From: Alphaproteobacteria bacterium
GTDB lineage: Bacteria; Pseudomonadota; Alphaproteobacteria; Micavibrionales; Micavibrionaceae
Length of the DNA: 41,565 bases
Assembly: GCA_018000295.1 (NCBI GenBank)
Contig: JAGNKE010000023.1
Span: 1-41,565 of the forward strand
Direction of reading: 5' to 3'
Of this stretch, positions 1-8,385 are shown piece after piece. Under the pieces are notes generated by a model. That model saw only the letters and a program-made list of their open reading frames with translations. It was not told the DNA's origin and searched no databases. Both the position numbers and the translations under genes were made by a program. Positions within the stretch are counted from its first letter, which is position 1. Each line of letters opens with the position of its first letter.

Positions 1-1
1 A

Positions 2-292
2 GTTGACTCTGGTGATAATGGAAATCCTAATTCACAATTTTTGTTAGGCCAAATGTTTGATTCTGGTAATGGGGCATTGCTCGATCAAGAAAGAGCCGCT
101 TACCATTATGAAATAGCAGCACATCAGGGACATATAGATGCGCAATATGAAACGGCCATTTGTTATGATTTTGGTTTAGGTGTTGAAGCAGATATGAATT
201 TAGCATTGAAGTGGTATCGAATGGCAGCTAATCAAGGTCACAAAGAGGCTAAAGCAAGACTTCAGCGTTTGCTATCAATCCAAGAGGCTTAG
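2..292 (+). CDS. Sel1-repeat protein, C-terminal fragment (cut by window edge)
   Basis: The frame is open to the left edge of the window, so only the last ~96 residues are visible. It contains two Sel1-like (TPR-related) repeats: one around LGQMFDSGNGALLDQERAAYHY and one with the pattern A.CYDFGLGVEAD...ALKWYRMAANQGH. Sel1 repeats form helical solenoids used for protein-protein contacts; no catalytic domain is visible. Codon use is A+T-rich, unlike the core genes to the right. Together with the integrase this places it in the accessory element. What it binds cannot be told from this fragment. Confidence 0.75.
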   Translation, partial: VDSGDNGNPNSQFLLGQMFDSGNGALLDQERAAYHYEIAAHQGHIDAQYETAICYDFGLGVEADMNLALKWYRMAANQGHKEAKARLQRLLSIQEA

Positions 293-475
293 CACAGTAT
301 CAGTCAAAAACGTCACCTTCTTTAGATTTATAATTCTAAACTTCTAAAAAAAATTGCAACACCATAGACACGCATATTGCGCTTTTTTGATAGCCCCCTG
401 TTTTTCCTCCCCCCCCCTGAGATATCTCGATTTCAGATTTTTTAAGGTTTGTGTTTACAAAAAAATTTGGCTTTA
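293..475. other. Intergenic A+T-rich spacer inside the integrated element
   Basis: No supported gene lies between the Sel1 stop and the integrase terminator. The stretch has A/T runs and a run of nine C residues near 410-418. Reading frames here are short and lack ribosome binding sites. Confidence 0.5.
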
Positions 476-513
476 TGAAAAAATCTTAGTAAAGACAGAG
501 TTATGTCTTTACT
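476..513 (-). terminator. Rho-independent terminator of the integrase gene, overlapping its stop codon
   Basis: A perfect 10-bp inverted repeat, AGTAAAGACA at 488-497 and TGTCTTTACT at 504-513, has a 6-nt loop. On the minus strand the hairpin is followed by AAGATTTTTT. The integrase stop codon (501-503) lies in the loop, so the last codons form one arm of the stem. Confidence 0.75.
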
Positions 514-1925
514 GTAATATTCCCAGCACTAATAACAAGGAAAGGAAATTTGATTTTATTTATGGCTTCTTGGAGATATTTTATAGGTATTTCTTGACCG
601 CCATAAACAGCATCGTGAACGTCACCAAACTCATGCCCCATCAAAGTGGTCCTAGTTTCTTTTGTTAAATGTGCCTCTATCATGGCATCTTTAAAGTTAT
701 GCCGAAAACTATGGAAACTGGTTTTTTTATCTTTTAGGTCGTATTTATCCAGCATACGTGCGAATTTTTTTGAATATTCCTTTGAAAACTTCCCCTGTGT
801 CGATTTGGGTGTGTCACAGAACACCAGTTCTTTACCCTTTTTTTCTATTTCTTTTTTCCTGTCGAGTACGCCAAGCGTAATCAGATCGTCATGAATAGGG
901 ATTTTTCGTTTGCTTTTAGCTGTTTTCAAGGAGTGCCCGTCATTTTCGTTAATATCAAATAGCCATACTTTATCCTGCTGATAAATATCACAAGAACGCA
1001 GCCGCAAAATTTCCTCCATTCTTGCCCCTGTATAAAGAGCAACGATAGGAACCCAATACAGCGAATCTTTTATTATTGTGCCCCCAGATTCATACCGCTT
1101 TACCTGATTACTTCCAGCACATCCCTTATAAATCGGTGTTTGAAACAATCCTTTAAGCTGTTGTACTGAAAATGGGTTACGCTTTTCCTTTTTACGATCC
1201 TTGTCTTTGAAACGTTTGCCACTGAAATGATTTTCAAGTTTTAGTTCACTATATTGATCCTGCAACCATCCCATAAATGTAGACATTGTGCCGATGTAAC
1301 CATTTCTTGTACCCACCGACATTTTCTCATGGTCCTTAATATCCATAGCCAAAAGCTCACTCAGAGGTTTTCCTCTATAGTTCTTTGATTTGTCTCTGTT
1401 TCTCGGTAATTCAGATACTACTCTTTTAAACTCTCTTACTTTTTCAGGTGTGATAGTGGTTATTGATTTATCGCCATACAGTTCTATCCATAAATTGCAT
1501 GCAGATTGTTTTTGTTGGAGTGTGTTTTGCTTTTCTGCTTTTCGCTCTGCCAAAAAATCCTGAAAAGCCTGAGAGATGTTTATTTCCGATTTCCCCTCTT
1601 CCGTTTTTGACTTCCAGTCAGGTGATAAGGCTTTGCCTGTCGCTATATCCAGATAGTCTGGTGAATTAACCAGCTTGTTTACCTGTGCGGTAGCTAGGAT
1701 TTTCTTATATTCATCGCTAGTAATTGGCATAAATTCAGCCCTAGAAAATAAATCACATATTTCTTGTGTAAAATAAGCAACCTTTTGTTTTGCAAGGTTT
1801 CTACACTTTGTCTTCAGGGAATACGTTAATTCTTTTTTGCCAAGTTTACAAACAAGCTTTAAAGGGACTGCAATGCGGAAATAGTAATGTCCATTGCGAT
1901 TCATCAAGTGCGGATACTTAGACAT
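501..1925 (-). CDS. Tyrosine recombinase / phage-type integrase
   Basis: Site-specific recombinase that would excise or integrate the element to its left. The C-terminal catalytic domain shows the expected set: Arg in YTGARMEEILRLR, the HSFRHNF box (HxxR), LMGHEFGD with the second His, and a Tyr in DAVYGG near the C-terminus. The N-terminal segment (YPHLMNRNGHYYFRIAVP) matches the DUF6538-type domain of many proteobacterial integrases, followed by a SAM-like core-binding region. I chose the ATG at 1925 (about 474 residues), with an AGAG-like site upstream; a TTG start at 1958 is possible. The gene reads away from tRNA-Lys, whose 3' end lies about 75 bp upstream, the usual layout for tRNA-targeted islands. 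All catalytic motifs are intact, so it may be active. Confidence 0.9.
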   Translation of the reverse strand: MSKYPHLMNRNGHYYFRIAVPLKLVCKLGKKELTYSLKTKCRNLAKQKVAYFTQEICDLFSRAEFMPITSDEYKKILATAQVNKLVNSPDYLDIATGKALSPDWKSKTEEGKSEINISQAFQDFLAERKAEKQNTLQQKQSACNLWIELYGDKSITTITPEKVREFKRVVSELPRNRDKSKNYRGKPLSELLAMDIKDHEKMSVGTRNGYIGTMSTFMGWLQDQYSELKLENHFSGKRFKDKDRKKEKRNPFSVQQLKGLFQTPIYKGCAGSNQVKRYESGGTIIKDSLYWVPIVALYTGARMEEILRLRSCDIYQQDKVWLFDINENDGHSLKTAKSKRKIPIHDDLITLGVLDRKKEIEKKGKELVFCDTPKSTQGKFSKEYSKKFARMLDKYDLKDKKTSFHSFRHNFKDAMIEAHLTKETRTTLMGHEFGDVHDAVYGGQEIPIKYLQEAINKIKFPFLVISAGNITVKT

Positions 1926-2000
1926 TCTGTGACACTCTTCTGTAACAAAATTGTACAAAGAGTGGCTAAGAGACTGCTAACGCATTGATATTTATAAAGA

Positions 2001-2076
2001 TGGTGATCGCGCCGGGATTCGAACCCGGGACCTACTGATTAAAAGTCAGTTGCTCTACCGGCTGAGCTACGCGATC
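2001..2076 (-). tRNA. tRNA-Lys (anticodon UUU), likely island attachment site
   Basis: On the minus strand the sequence folds as a complete tRNA. The acceptor stem GATCGCG pairs with CGCGATC, followed by discriminator A and an encoded CCA. The D-arm contains AGCTCAGCCGGTAGAGC, the anticodon loop is CTTTTAA (anticodon TTT, Lys) and the T-loop is GGTTCGAATCC. The 3' end points at the integrase start, so the 3' half of this gene is the probable attB/attR crossover region. The gene is complete, so the integrated element regenerates it. Confidence 0.97.
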
Positions 2077-2111
2077 ATCTGCGAAAGGGGTTGAACCCAT
2101 GCCTTGGAATT

Positions 2112-2157
2112 GGGGAACAATATGGATTTCACCCCCCTGCGTCAAGCTTTGTTCCCC
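2112..2157 (-). repeat. 9-bp inverted repeat across the coaD stop codon
   Basis: GGGGAACAA at 2112-2120 is exactly complementary to TTGTTCCCC at 2149-2157. The right arm lies in the last coaD codons and the left arm between coaD and the tRNA. The 28-nt loop contains a G/C-rich block. There is no clear T-run after it on the minus strand, so it could be a transcript-stabilising hairpin or a weak terminator. Confidence 0.45.
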
Positions 2158-2669
2158 CGCTTTTTGTATTTTTTCTTCAGTTTTTCAGCCACCTGCGGGG
2201 TTACAAACTCCCCCACATCCCCGCCAAGGCTGCAGATTTCCTTGACAAAAGAGGCGGAGACGAACTGCCATTTATCGGCTGCCATGAGGAAAACCGTCTC
2301 AATTCCGGGGTCCAGCTTGGCGTTCATGCCGGTCATCTGGAATTCGTACTCGAAGTCCGAAATGGCCCGCAGCCCCCTGAAGATGCAGGATGCCTGAGCT
2401 TCCCGCGCAAATTCGACCAGAAGGCAGTCAAAGGACCGAACCTCGATCTCACAGCCCTTTTTGGGCATATTCTCTATATCCGTACGCAGCATCTCCAGCC
2501 GCTCCTCAAGCGTGAACAGCGGCCCCTTGCGCTGGCTCTGCGCGACGGCGATGATCAGCTTGTCCACGATCCGGCTGGCGCGGCGGATGAGATGGAGGTG
2601 CCCTTTCGTGACCGGATCGAACGATCCGGGATAAACCCCGATGAGATAGCGTCCCTTAGCCTTGCTCAT
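2142..2669 (-). CDS. coaD: Phosphopantetheine adenylyltransferase (CoA biosynthesis)
   Basis: Transfers AMP from ATP to 4'-phosphopantetheine, giving dephospho-CoA, the penultimate step of cytoplasmic CoA synthesis. The N-terminal nucleotidyltransferase motif VYPGSFDPVTKGH is intact (GxxDxxHxGH class), as are FTLEERLEML, IFRGLRAISDFEYEFQM and the C-terminal FVSASFVKEI. The last is normally (I/V)SS(S/T)xVR/KE, so one Ser is replaced by Ala. The 175 residues are slightly more than the usual ~160 because of a basic tail. Its ATG overlaps the TGA of the SET gene (ATGA), implying translational coupling and a gyrA-SET-coaD transcript. Confidence 0.95.
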   Translation of the reverse strand: MSKAKGRYLIGVYPGSFDPVTKGHLHLIRRASRIVDKLIIAVAQSQRKGPLFTLEERLEMLRTDIENMPKKGCEIEVRSFDCLLVEFAREAQASCIFRGLRAISDFEYEFQMTGMNAKLDPGIETVFLMAADKWQFVSASFVKEICSLGGDVGEFVTPQVAEKLKKKYKKRGNKA

Positions 2670-3199
2670 TTTGCATGACCGTAAAGGCGGCGGAGGTAGG
2701 GTTGGGCGATGGGCAGCAAACGCTGGCGGGTTTGTTCATCAAGGCCCGGAAAACCTGTTACTTTCCCGCGGCAATTTTTGGAGCCACAGAGACACTTCAT
2801 GGCCCATTCCGGGTCGTTGTCGCAGCTGCTGTAATCCCAACTCAATTCCTCCTCCTTCGCAATGTCGCGCAGTGCAAAAAAGGACTGGCCGTCGGGAGTG
2901 AAAGCAAGATTTGGGTCACAGCTGTGATTGAGGAAATCGTCAATCGTGCCCGTCGCCATCAGATACAAATCCTCCTCAATCTGGAGCAGGGACTGGCAGC
3001 GATCAACGTCCGATATTTCCGAGTCGCGCAGCTTTTTTCCGGTGACAGGGAGAACAACTTCGCCCTTCTGAATGTTTCTCTTGGCGAACACACCTGTTCC
3101 GGCGATGGGGGACTTGCGGACCTCCGCCGCCTCCGTATCGGCGACATCGTCAACTTTCTGGTACCAGTGATTATCAATCACCTGATTCTTCTGGCTCAC
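2666..3199 (-). CDS. SET-domain protein-lysine methyltransferase
   Basis: Predicted S-adenosylmethionine-dependent lysine methyltransferase. SET signatures are seen in order: [16 protein letters not shown], the FLNHSCDPN cofactor/lysine-channel motif, ELSWDYS, and a post-SET-like cysteine group CLCGSKNC that could hold zinc with an upstream Cys. The frame is open from 3232, inside the end of gyrA. I favour a GTG at 3199, which has GGGAG 8 nt upstream; ATGs at 3232 and 3205 have poorly spaced sites. The SET core begins well after all of these. It overlaps gyrA upstream and coaD downstream, so it is co-translated with them. The target protein is unknown; bacterial SET proteins sometimes modify ribosomal or histone-like proteins. 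Confidence 0.85.
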   Translation of the reverse strand: MSQKNQVIDNHWYQKVDDVADTEAAEVRKSPIAGTGVFAKRNIQKGEVVLPVTGKKLRDSEISDVDRCQSLLQIEEDLYLMATGTIDDFLNHSCDPNLAFTPDGQSFFALRDIAKEEELSWDYSSCDNDPEWAMKCLCGSKNCRGKVTGFPGLDEQTRQRLLPIAQPYLRRLYGHAK

Positions 3200-5924
3200 T
3201 CTCATCACTCCCGTTATTGCCGTTCTCTTCATCTTCCTGAATCAGCCAGGCGACCGAAACCACGCTTTCGCCTTCGCCGACCTTGAAGATGGTGACCCCC
3301 TGTGCGCTCCGCCCGGTAATGCGGATATTCTGCACCTTGGTGCGGATCAGCTGCCCCTTGTCGGTGACCAGCATGATCTGATGTGAATCCGTGACCGGGA
3401 AGGTGGCGACCACCTCGCCGCCGTTCTTTTCGGTCAGGGCCATATTGGTAACCCCCTGCCCGCCCCGCCCCGAAACACGGTATTCGTAAGCCGAAGTGCG
3501 CTTTCCGAAGCCCTTGCTTGTAACGGTCAGCACCAGTTGCTCGCTGGCCAGCAATTCGCGGTAACGCTCGTCCGTCAGGTTGACTCCGTTCCCGGAAATT
3601 TCCTCAGCCTCCTCGTCGGCGGGAAGCGCGGTGCCTTCTTCAGGCGCGATGATCCGGTTGGCGGCCTTCATGTAGGCGGCGCGTTCCTCCGGCGTAATAT
3701 CAATATGCTTGAGGATCGACATGGAGATCACCTCGTCGTCCTTGTCCTTCAGCTTGATGCCGCGAACGCCCGTGGAAGTGCGGCCGGAGAACACCCGGAT
3801 ATCCGAAACAGGAAAACGGATGGCCTTGCCGTTGCGGGTGGCCAACATCACGTCTTCGTCTTCTTTGCAGATTTTAACGGAGACAAGGCGTTCACCTTCC
3901 CCCAGTTTCATGGCGATCAGTCCGTTGGCGCGGATATTACGGAAATCCGAGAGCTTGTTGCGGCGGACGGTTCCGTGGGAGGTGGCGAACATAATATCGA
4001 GTTCGTCCCAGACCTCCTCGTTTTCAGGCATCCGCAGATAAACGCTGACGTTCTCGTCTTTTTCCAGCGGGAGAAGGTTGATCAGCGCCTTCCCGCGGGA
4101 TTGCGGGGTCGCCAGCGGAATTTGATAGACCTTCAGGCGGTGAACAATCCCCCTTGAAGTAAAGAACAGCATCGGCGTATGCGTACTGGCCACGAACAGG
4201 TCAGAGACGAAATCCTCGTCCTTCATGCTCATGCCGGTGCGGCCCTTGCCGCCGCGACGCTGGGCGCGGTAGGTGTCGAGCGGAACACGCTTGGCGTAGC
4301 CGCCGCCCGTCACCGTCACCACCATATCTTCGCGTTGAATCAGGGATTCGATATCGACTTCGAATTCAGCGTCCAGAATTTGGGTGCGGCGCGGTGTTCC
4401 GTACTTTTCCTTGATGTCCTTGAGTTCATCCACCAGCAGTTCGAGCAGGCGTTCGCGGCTGGCGAGGATGGCTAAAAATTCGGAAATCTCGTCCGTGATC
4501 TTCTTCAAATCATCGCCGATCTTGTCCCGCTCCAGGCCCGTCAGACGGTGGAGGCGGAGATCCAGAATTTCCTTGGCCTGAATTTCGGACATACGGTACG
4601 TGCCTTGATCCGAGACCGGGTACTCAGGATCGTCGATCAGCGCGATCAGCGGCGCAACATCGGCAGCGGGCCAGTCCCGCGACAGCAGCCCCTCTTTTGC
4701 CTCTGCTGGATTGGGTGCGTTGCGGATAATTGCAATCACTTCATCGATATTGGCGACGGCCACAGCCAGACCGGCCAATTTATGGGCCCGTTCGCGGGCC
4801 TTGCCAAGTTCATAGACCGTGCGGCGGGTGATGACCTCCTCGCGGAAATTCACGAACGCCTTGATCATGTCGCGCAGAAGCATGGTCTGCGGTTTGCCGT
4901 TATGCAGCGCGACCATGTTGCAGGAGAAATTGGTCTGCATCTGCGTGTGCTTCATCAGCTGGTTGAGAACAACATCGGAATTGGCGCCGTTTTTCAGTTC
5001 GATGACGACACGAACGCCATCCCGATCCGATTCATCACGGATTTCGTGAATATCCTCGACGATTTTCTCGCGCCCGACTTCGCCGAGACGCTCCAGAAGT
5101 TTTCCTTTATTCACCTGATAGGGGATTTCATGAATGATGATCGCCTCGCGCTTGCCGATTTCCTCAATCGAGGTTTTGGAGCGCATGACGACCGAGCCGT
5201 TACCGGTCTGGTACGCCGAGCGGATGCCGTTGCGACCTATTATAAACGCCCCTGTCGGGAAATCCGGGCCGGGGATGATGGCATTCAGCTCTTCTGAGGT
5301 CAGGGCCGGATTTTCAACAAACGCACAGCAGGCGTCGATGACTTCATTCAGATTATGCGGGGGAATGTTCGTGGCCATCCCGACCGCAATGCCTCCGGCC
5401 CCATTGACCAGAAGGTTAGGAATGCGTGAGGGAAGGACGGAGGGTTCCGATTCCGTATCGTCGTAGTTCGGACGAAAATCGACGGTCTCCTTGTCGATAT
5501 CGTCGAGCATCGTTTCCGCCGCCTTTTCAAGGCGGGACTCGGTGTAACGCATGGCGGCCGGAGGATCGCCGTCCAGAGAGCCGAAGTTCCCCTGTCCATC
5601 GACCAAAGGCAGGCGCATCGACCAGGGCTGCGCCATACGGACGAGAGAATCATAAATCGCCTGATCGCCGTGAGGGTGAAATTTACCCATGACATCCCCG
5701 ACGACGCGGGCAGACTTTTTAAAAGGTTTATCAGAGGAGTAACCCCCGACACGCATCGCGTAAAGAATCCGGCGGTGTACGGGTTTCAGTCCGTCGCGCA
5801 CATCGGGAAGCGCCCGGCTCACGATCACGCTCATGGCGTAATCGAGATAGGATTGCTTCATTTCGTCTTCGAGGGAGACTTTCGGAATATCAAATTCCGG
5901 AGGGGTCTTGTTCTCGCTGCTCAT
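3174..5924 (-). CDS. gyrA: DNA gyrase subunit A
   Basis: The A subunit of gyrase (A2B2), which breaks and rejoins DNA during ATP-driven negative supercoiling. The 916 residues include the winged-helix region, the catalytic Tyr (Y127 in AAMRYTESR), the GyrA box QRRGGKG near residue 555 that starts the DNA-wrapping C-terminal beta-pinwheel, and an acidic tail ([14 protein letters not shown]). A charged insertion around [16 protein letters not shown] lies between pinwheel blades. In the quinolone-resistance-determining region the motif is [10 protein letters not shown]: the position equivalent to E. coli Ser83 is Gln88, while the Asp87 equivalent (D92) is kept. It heads a minus-strand operon with the SET gene and coaD. 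The ATG has AGGA about 12 nt upstream. Confidence 0.97.
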   Translation of the reverse strand: MSSENKTPPEFDIPKVSLEDEMKQSYLDYAMSVIVSRALPDVRDGLKPVHRRILYAMRVGGYSSDKPFKKSARVVGDVMGKFHPHGDQAIYDSLVRMAQPWSMRLPLVDGQGNFGSLDGDPPAAMRYTESRLEKAAETMLDDIDKETVDFRPNYDDTESEPSVLPSRIPNLLVNGAGGIAVGMATNIPPHNLNEVIDACCAFVENPALTSEELNAIIPGPDFPTGAFIIGRNGIRSAYQTGNGSVVMRSKTSIEEIGKREAIIIHEIPYQVNKGKLLERLGEVGREKIVEDIHEIRDESDRDGVRVVIELKNGANSDVVLNQLMKHTQMQTNFSCNMVALHNGKPQTMLLRDMIKAFVNFREEVITRRTVYELGKARERAHKLAGLAVAVANIDEVIAIIRNAPNPAEAKEGLLSRDWPAADVAPLIALIDDPEYPVSDQGTYRMSEIQAKEILDLRLHRLTGLERDKIGDDLKKITDEISEFLAILASRERLLELLVDELKDIKEKYGTPRRTQILDAEFEVDIESLIQREDMVVTVTGGGYAKRVPLDTYRAQRRGGKGRTGMSMKDEDFVSDLFVASTHTPMLFFTSRGIVHRLKVYQIPLATPQSRGKALINLLPLEKDENVSVYLRMPENEEVWDELDIMFATSHGTVRRNKLSDFRNIRANGLIAMKLGEGERLVSVKICKEDEDVMLATRNGKAIRFPVSDIRVFSGRTSTGVRGIKLKDKDDEVISMSILKHIDITPEERAAYMKAANRIIAPEEGTALPADEEAEEISGNGVNLTDERYRELLASEQLVLTVTSKGFGKRTSAYEYRVSGRGGQGVTNMALTEKNGGEVVATFPVTDSHQIMLVTDKGQLIRTKVQNIRITGRSAQGVTIFKVGEGESVVSVAWLIQEDEENGNNGSDESEPEESGD

Positions 5925-5967
5925 GAGTTATTATTTCCTGAAGAGGTTCTATTGATCGTTCATCATT

Positions 5968-7062
5968 CTAGTTTGGCGCCCCGGTGCGGACCCGCATGAT
6001 GGCGCGGTCAATAATCCGGCTGAGTTGCGGCTGGACCATCCGCGCCCAGTCGCCGATTTTAGCCGTGGCGCTTTTGGCTTCGGGCTTGCCGTAATAATCC
6101 ACCATCGCCTCCAGTTCGGCGACCGAGTAAATCTCCGCCATGGCCCTGATTGAAATTTCCTCTATGGCCTTGTGGTTGATCACGGTCGTCATCGCCGCAA
6201 TAAAGGGTTCGCGGTCCTTCAGGGGAACGGTCAGAGAGGCGCGGCGGACCTCCCCGTCGATCTGCGGGGTCAGGGGATTGATTCCGTGCATTGTCTTCGC
6301 CAGTTCCATGCGGTGTCCGAGCGTCGCGGGATCCTGCTGCTCGTCTTTTGCGACGTCCGGCTGCTCCGTTTTTTCATCCGGTTGGGCCTCCTCTTTCTGC
6401 GCCGGCTCCGGTGCGCGGTCCTTGAGCAGATCGTCAGCGCTGACCGCTTCTTCCGGGGCCGGTGTGCTGTTCTCATTTTCCGGCGCCTTATCCTTCAGGG
6501 CGCCTGTTCTAATACGCATCATCGCCTTGTCGATCACCCCCCCGATCTCCTTATTGATCACAGCCGTCCATTTTTTGGATTTTTCCTTCGAGGCGCTCTT
6601 GGCTTCGGGCTTGCCGTAGTAGGCTACCATCGCCTCCAGTTCCGGAACCGTGTACACCTCGGCCATCGCATCCACCGAAATGCGCTCGATCGCCTTATAA
6701 TTCAGGACCGTACTCATTGCGGCAATAAAAGATTCGCGTTCTTCAAGCGGGACGGACTGCGAGGCGCGGATAATCGCACTTTGCACCTGCTCGCTGGTCG
6801 GGCGGATGTCGTGCATCTTCTGCGCCAGTTCCACCCGTTTTTCAAGGGTCGCCGGATCCTGTGCAGGCCGTTGCACGGGTGTTTCCTCTTTCTTCTCAGC
6901 TGCCTTTTGCTTCTTTTCTTCCTCGGCTGTGCGTTTCTGGAGCAGCTTGTCGGCGCGGATGGGCTGGCCCGTTCCCTCTTCGGCCGCGTACAGGGGTGTC
7001 AGCGGTGACAACAGCGTTCCGCAGAGCAGAGCCAAGAGGGTCAATCGTTTAACGCGGCGCAT
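5968..7062 (-). CDS. Secreted protein with duplicated DUF2059-like domain
   Basis: Begins with a clear signal peptide (MRRVKRLTLLALLCG... cut near LYAAEE), so it is exported. Residues ~69-188 and ~244-362 are two copies of one helical domain; each has QDPATL..R.ELA..MH.I.P, R.FIAAM.TV.N.KAIE.IS..AMAE.Y.V.ELEAMV.YYGKPEAKSA and a final I.RAMMR(I/V)RTGA. This resembles DUF2059, usually found once in periplasmic proteins of unknown role. The copies are joined by a Glu/Lys/Pro-rich linker. A CAGGAGT site lies about 8 nt before the ATG. It sits between ssb and gyrA on the same strand. No enzymatic motif is visible. Confidence 0.75.
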   Translation of the reverse strand: MRRVKRLTLLALLCGTLLSPLTPLYAAEEGTGQPIRADKLLQKRTAEEEKKQKAAEKKEETPVQRPAQDPATLEKRVELAQKMHDIRPTSEQVQSAIIRASQSVPLEERESFIAAMSTVLNYKAIERISVDAMAEVYTVPELEAMVAYYGKPEAKSASKEKSKKWTAVINKEIGGVIDKAMMRIRTGALKDKAPENENSTPAPEEAVSADDLLKDRAPEPAQKEEAQPDEKTEQPDVAKDEQQDPATLGHRMELAKTMHGINPLTPQIDGEVRRASLTVPLKDREPFIAAMTTVINHKAIEEISIRAMAEIYSVAELEAMVDYYGKPEAKSATAKIGDWARMVQPQLSRIIDRAIMRVRTGAPN

Positions 7063-7104
7063 CTAAAACACTCCTGAAAAATTTTTATAGCTATCGTTTG
7101 GGGA

Positions 7105-7593
7105 TCAGAACGGGATTTCGTCCTCGAATTCCTCGACCATCGGCGCCTTGGCCGGGGACTGATCCATGCCGAACCCCGAATCACCGCTGTCGCGGAAGGA
7201 CCGTCCGCCGCCGGACGATGCGGATGCCCCGCCTTCGCCGCCTTTGCCGTCAAGCATCGTCAGTTCGCCGCGGAAAGGCCTCAAGACGACCTCAGTAGAA
7301 TATTTCTCGACCCCGTCCTTATCGGTCCATTTGCGCGTTTCAAGCTGGCCCTCAATATAAACTTTCGCACCCTTTTTGAGGTAACGCTCGCAGATCGTGG
7401 CAATGCCCTGATTGAAAACAACCACGCGGTGCCATTCGGTTTTTTCCTTGCGTTCGCCTGTGGTCTTATCCTTCCAGCTTTCGCCGGTGGCGATCGAAAG
7501 ATTAACAACCTTGTCGCCCGATTGCATCGCCCGGACCTCCGGGTCACGGCCTAAATTTCCGACAAGAATCACCTTGTTCACACTGCCAGCCAC
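7105..7593 (-). CDS. ssb: Single-stranded DNA-binding protein
   Basis: Tetrameric OB-fold protein that coats ssDNA during replication, repair and recombination. Residues 1-110 form the OB fold (MAGSVNKVILVGNLGRDPE, TEWHRVVVF, KVYIEGQLETRKW). A Gly/Ser-rich flexible linker follows, then the acidic interaction tip EFEDEIPF, equivalent to E. coli DDIPF, which recruits partner proteins. I chose the GTG at 7593, with AAGGAG 8 nt upstream and the typical alphaproteobacterial N-terminus; a TTG two codons earlier is also open. A recognisable sigma70 promoter lies upstream at 7628-7656. At about 162 residues it has the normal length. Confidence 0.96.
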   Translation of the reverse strand: MAGSVNKVILVGNLGRDPEVRAMQSGDKVVNLSIATGESWKDKTTGERKEKTEWHRVVVFNQGIATICERYLKKGAKVYIEGQLETRKWTDKDGVEKYSTEVVLRPFRGELTMLDGKGGEGGASASSGGGRSFRDSGDSGFGMDQSPAKAPMVEEFEDEIPF

Positions 7594-7627
7594 AATCAAT
7601 ACTCCTTACCTGTGTACGGGGAATCTT

Positions 7628-7656
7628 AATATAGTCCCCCGCACAGAGATTCTAAA
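7628..7656 (-). promoter_or_regulatory. Putative sigma70 promoter of ssb
   Basis: On the minus strand TTTAGA (7651-7656) and TATATT (7628-7633) are separated by 17 nt. They lie about 35 bp upstream of the ssb start. The -10 is good and the -35 weak. Confidence 0.5.
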
Positions 7657-7685
7657 GGCTTTTTTATGCTTATTTGAAGGAGTTT

Positions 7686-7703
7686 CCTGATTGAAAAATC
7701 AGG
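7686..7703. repeat. Short hairpin between ssb and the upstream small genes
   Basis: CCTGATT and AATCAGG form a 7-bp stem with a GAAA loop, just after the stop of the minus-strand gene ending at 7708. No T-run follows, so its role as a terminator is uncertain. Confidence 0.35.
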
Positions 7704-7707
7704 CACG

Positions 7708-7980
7708 TTACAAGTCCGGCTCGTGCCGGGGGCCGCCCTGATCCACAGCCACCCGTGCGGCGGCACGTTCCTGCTGAATACGTTCGCCTACACGCTGGAT
7801 CTGGCGGGCTTCAATTTTCATATGCTCTATCTGGGCGCAGTCCTGAATAACATCTTCGCTCATCCCGTCAAAAAGGAAATCGTGGTTTGCTTCCAGCCTT
7901 TTGGCCAACTCGTCATCCGAGAGGGCGTTCAACTCATCATAAAGAGTGTCCGTATTCACATAAAAGGAATTACGTGCCAT
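7708..7980 (-). CDS. Small charged hypothetical protein (90 aa)
   Basis: Not recognised. The protein starts MARNSFYVNTDTLYDEL and is rich in Glu, Asp, Arg and Gln, with a predicted helical segment (IEHMKIEARQIQRVGERIQQERAAARV) that may form a coiled coil. It has no signal peptide, membrane segment or cysteine pair. The ATG has GGGAGA about 8 nt upstream, which supports translation. It follows the gene at 7998-8321 with a 17-nt gap, so the two are probably co-transcribed. Function unknown. Confidence 0.65.
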   Translation of the reverse strand: MARNSFYVNTDTLYDELNALSDDELAKRLEANHDFLFDGMSEDVIQDCAQIEHMKIEARQIQRVGERIQQERAAARVAVDQGGPRHEPDL

Positions 7981-7997
7981 GTTTTTTGTCTCCCGTT

Positions 7998-8321
7998 CTA
8001 ACCCATGCCCAGTTCGGGGTCCGTGGTGAGCATTTTGACTGTTTCCTCCAGCGTAATCCGGTAATCGCGCTCGAAAGGCTCCTCTTCGCGGCTATCACCG
8101 ATTTGATCGGCCAGATCGAGTGCGGAAAGAGCCTCCTGCGCCCGGACCAATTCACCCCTGCGCTCCTCCGCTGACATAAAGCTGAACTTTTGCCTCAGAA
8201 CCATGCGGGCGTTGGGCCGCTCCTGCGCCAGACGGCTGCGGGCCTGAAACCAGTCCCTCTGCTGTCCTTCCGTCATTTCTTCAAAGGATTCGGGAACCGT
8301 ATCCGCCAAACCGTCCGTCAC
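7998..8321 (-). CDS. Small acidic hypothetical protein (107 aa)
   Basis: Not recognised. It is hydrophilic and mostly helical, with motifs such as EEMTEGQQRDWFQARSRLAQ and FSFMSAEERRGELVRAQEAL. The start is a GTG with AGGGTG about 6 nt upstream, and a plausible sigma70 promoter lies at 8356-8385. It is the first gene of a two-gene minus-strand unit with the 90-aa protein downstream, and is divergent from uvrA. The location between ssb and uvrA does not establish a role in DNA repair. Confidence 0.65.
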   Translation of the reverse strand: MTDGLADTVPESFEEMTEGQQRDWFQARSRLAQERPNARMVLRQKFSFMSAEERRGELVRAQEALSALDLADQIGDSREEEPFERDYRITLEETVKMLTTDPELGMG

Positions 8322-8355
8322 CTGATCACCCTGCTTTCATTGTTATGCAAATGCT

Positions 8356-8385
8356 ATTCTAACCTTCATACAAATAAAAAGACAA
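8356..8385 (-). promoter_or_regulatory. Putative promoter for the two small genes divergent from uvrA
   Basis: On the minus strand TTGTCT (8380-8385) and TAGAAT (8356-8361) are spaced by 18 nt. They lie about 35 nt upstream of the GTG at 8321. Confidence 0.5.

Noticed and set aside
1..2000. Second attachment-site repeat of tRNA-Lys within the window
   Set aside because: No copy of the tRNA 3' half was found in the left 2 kb, so the other end must lie outside.
3537..5299. Long open frames on the plus strand opposite gyrA
   Set aside because: They have no start signals and mirror the codon pattern of gyrA, so they are antisense shadows of a G+C-rich gene.
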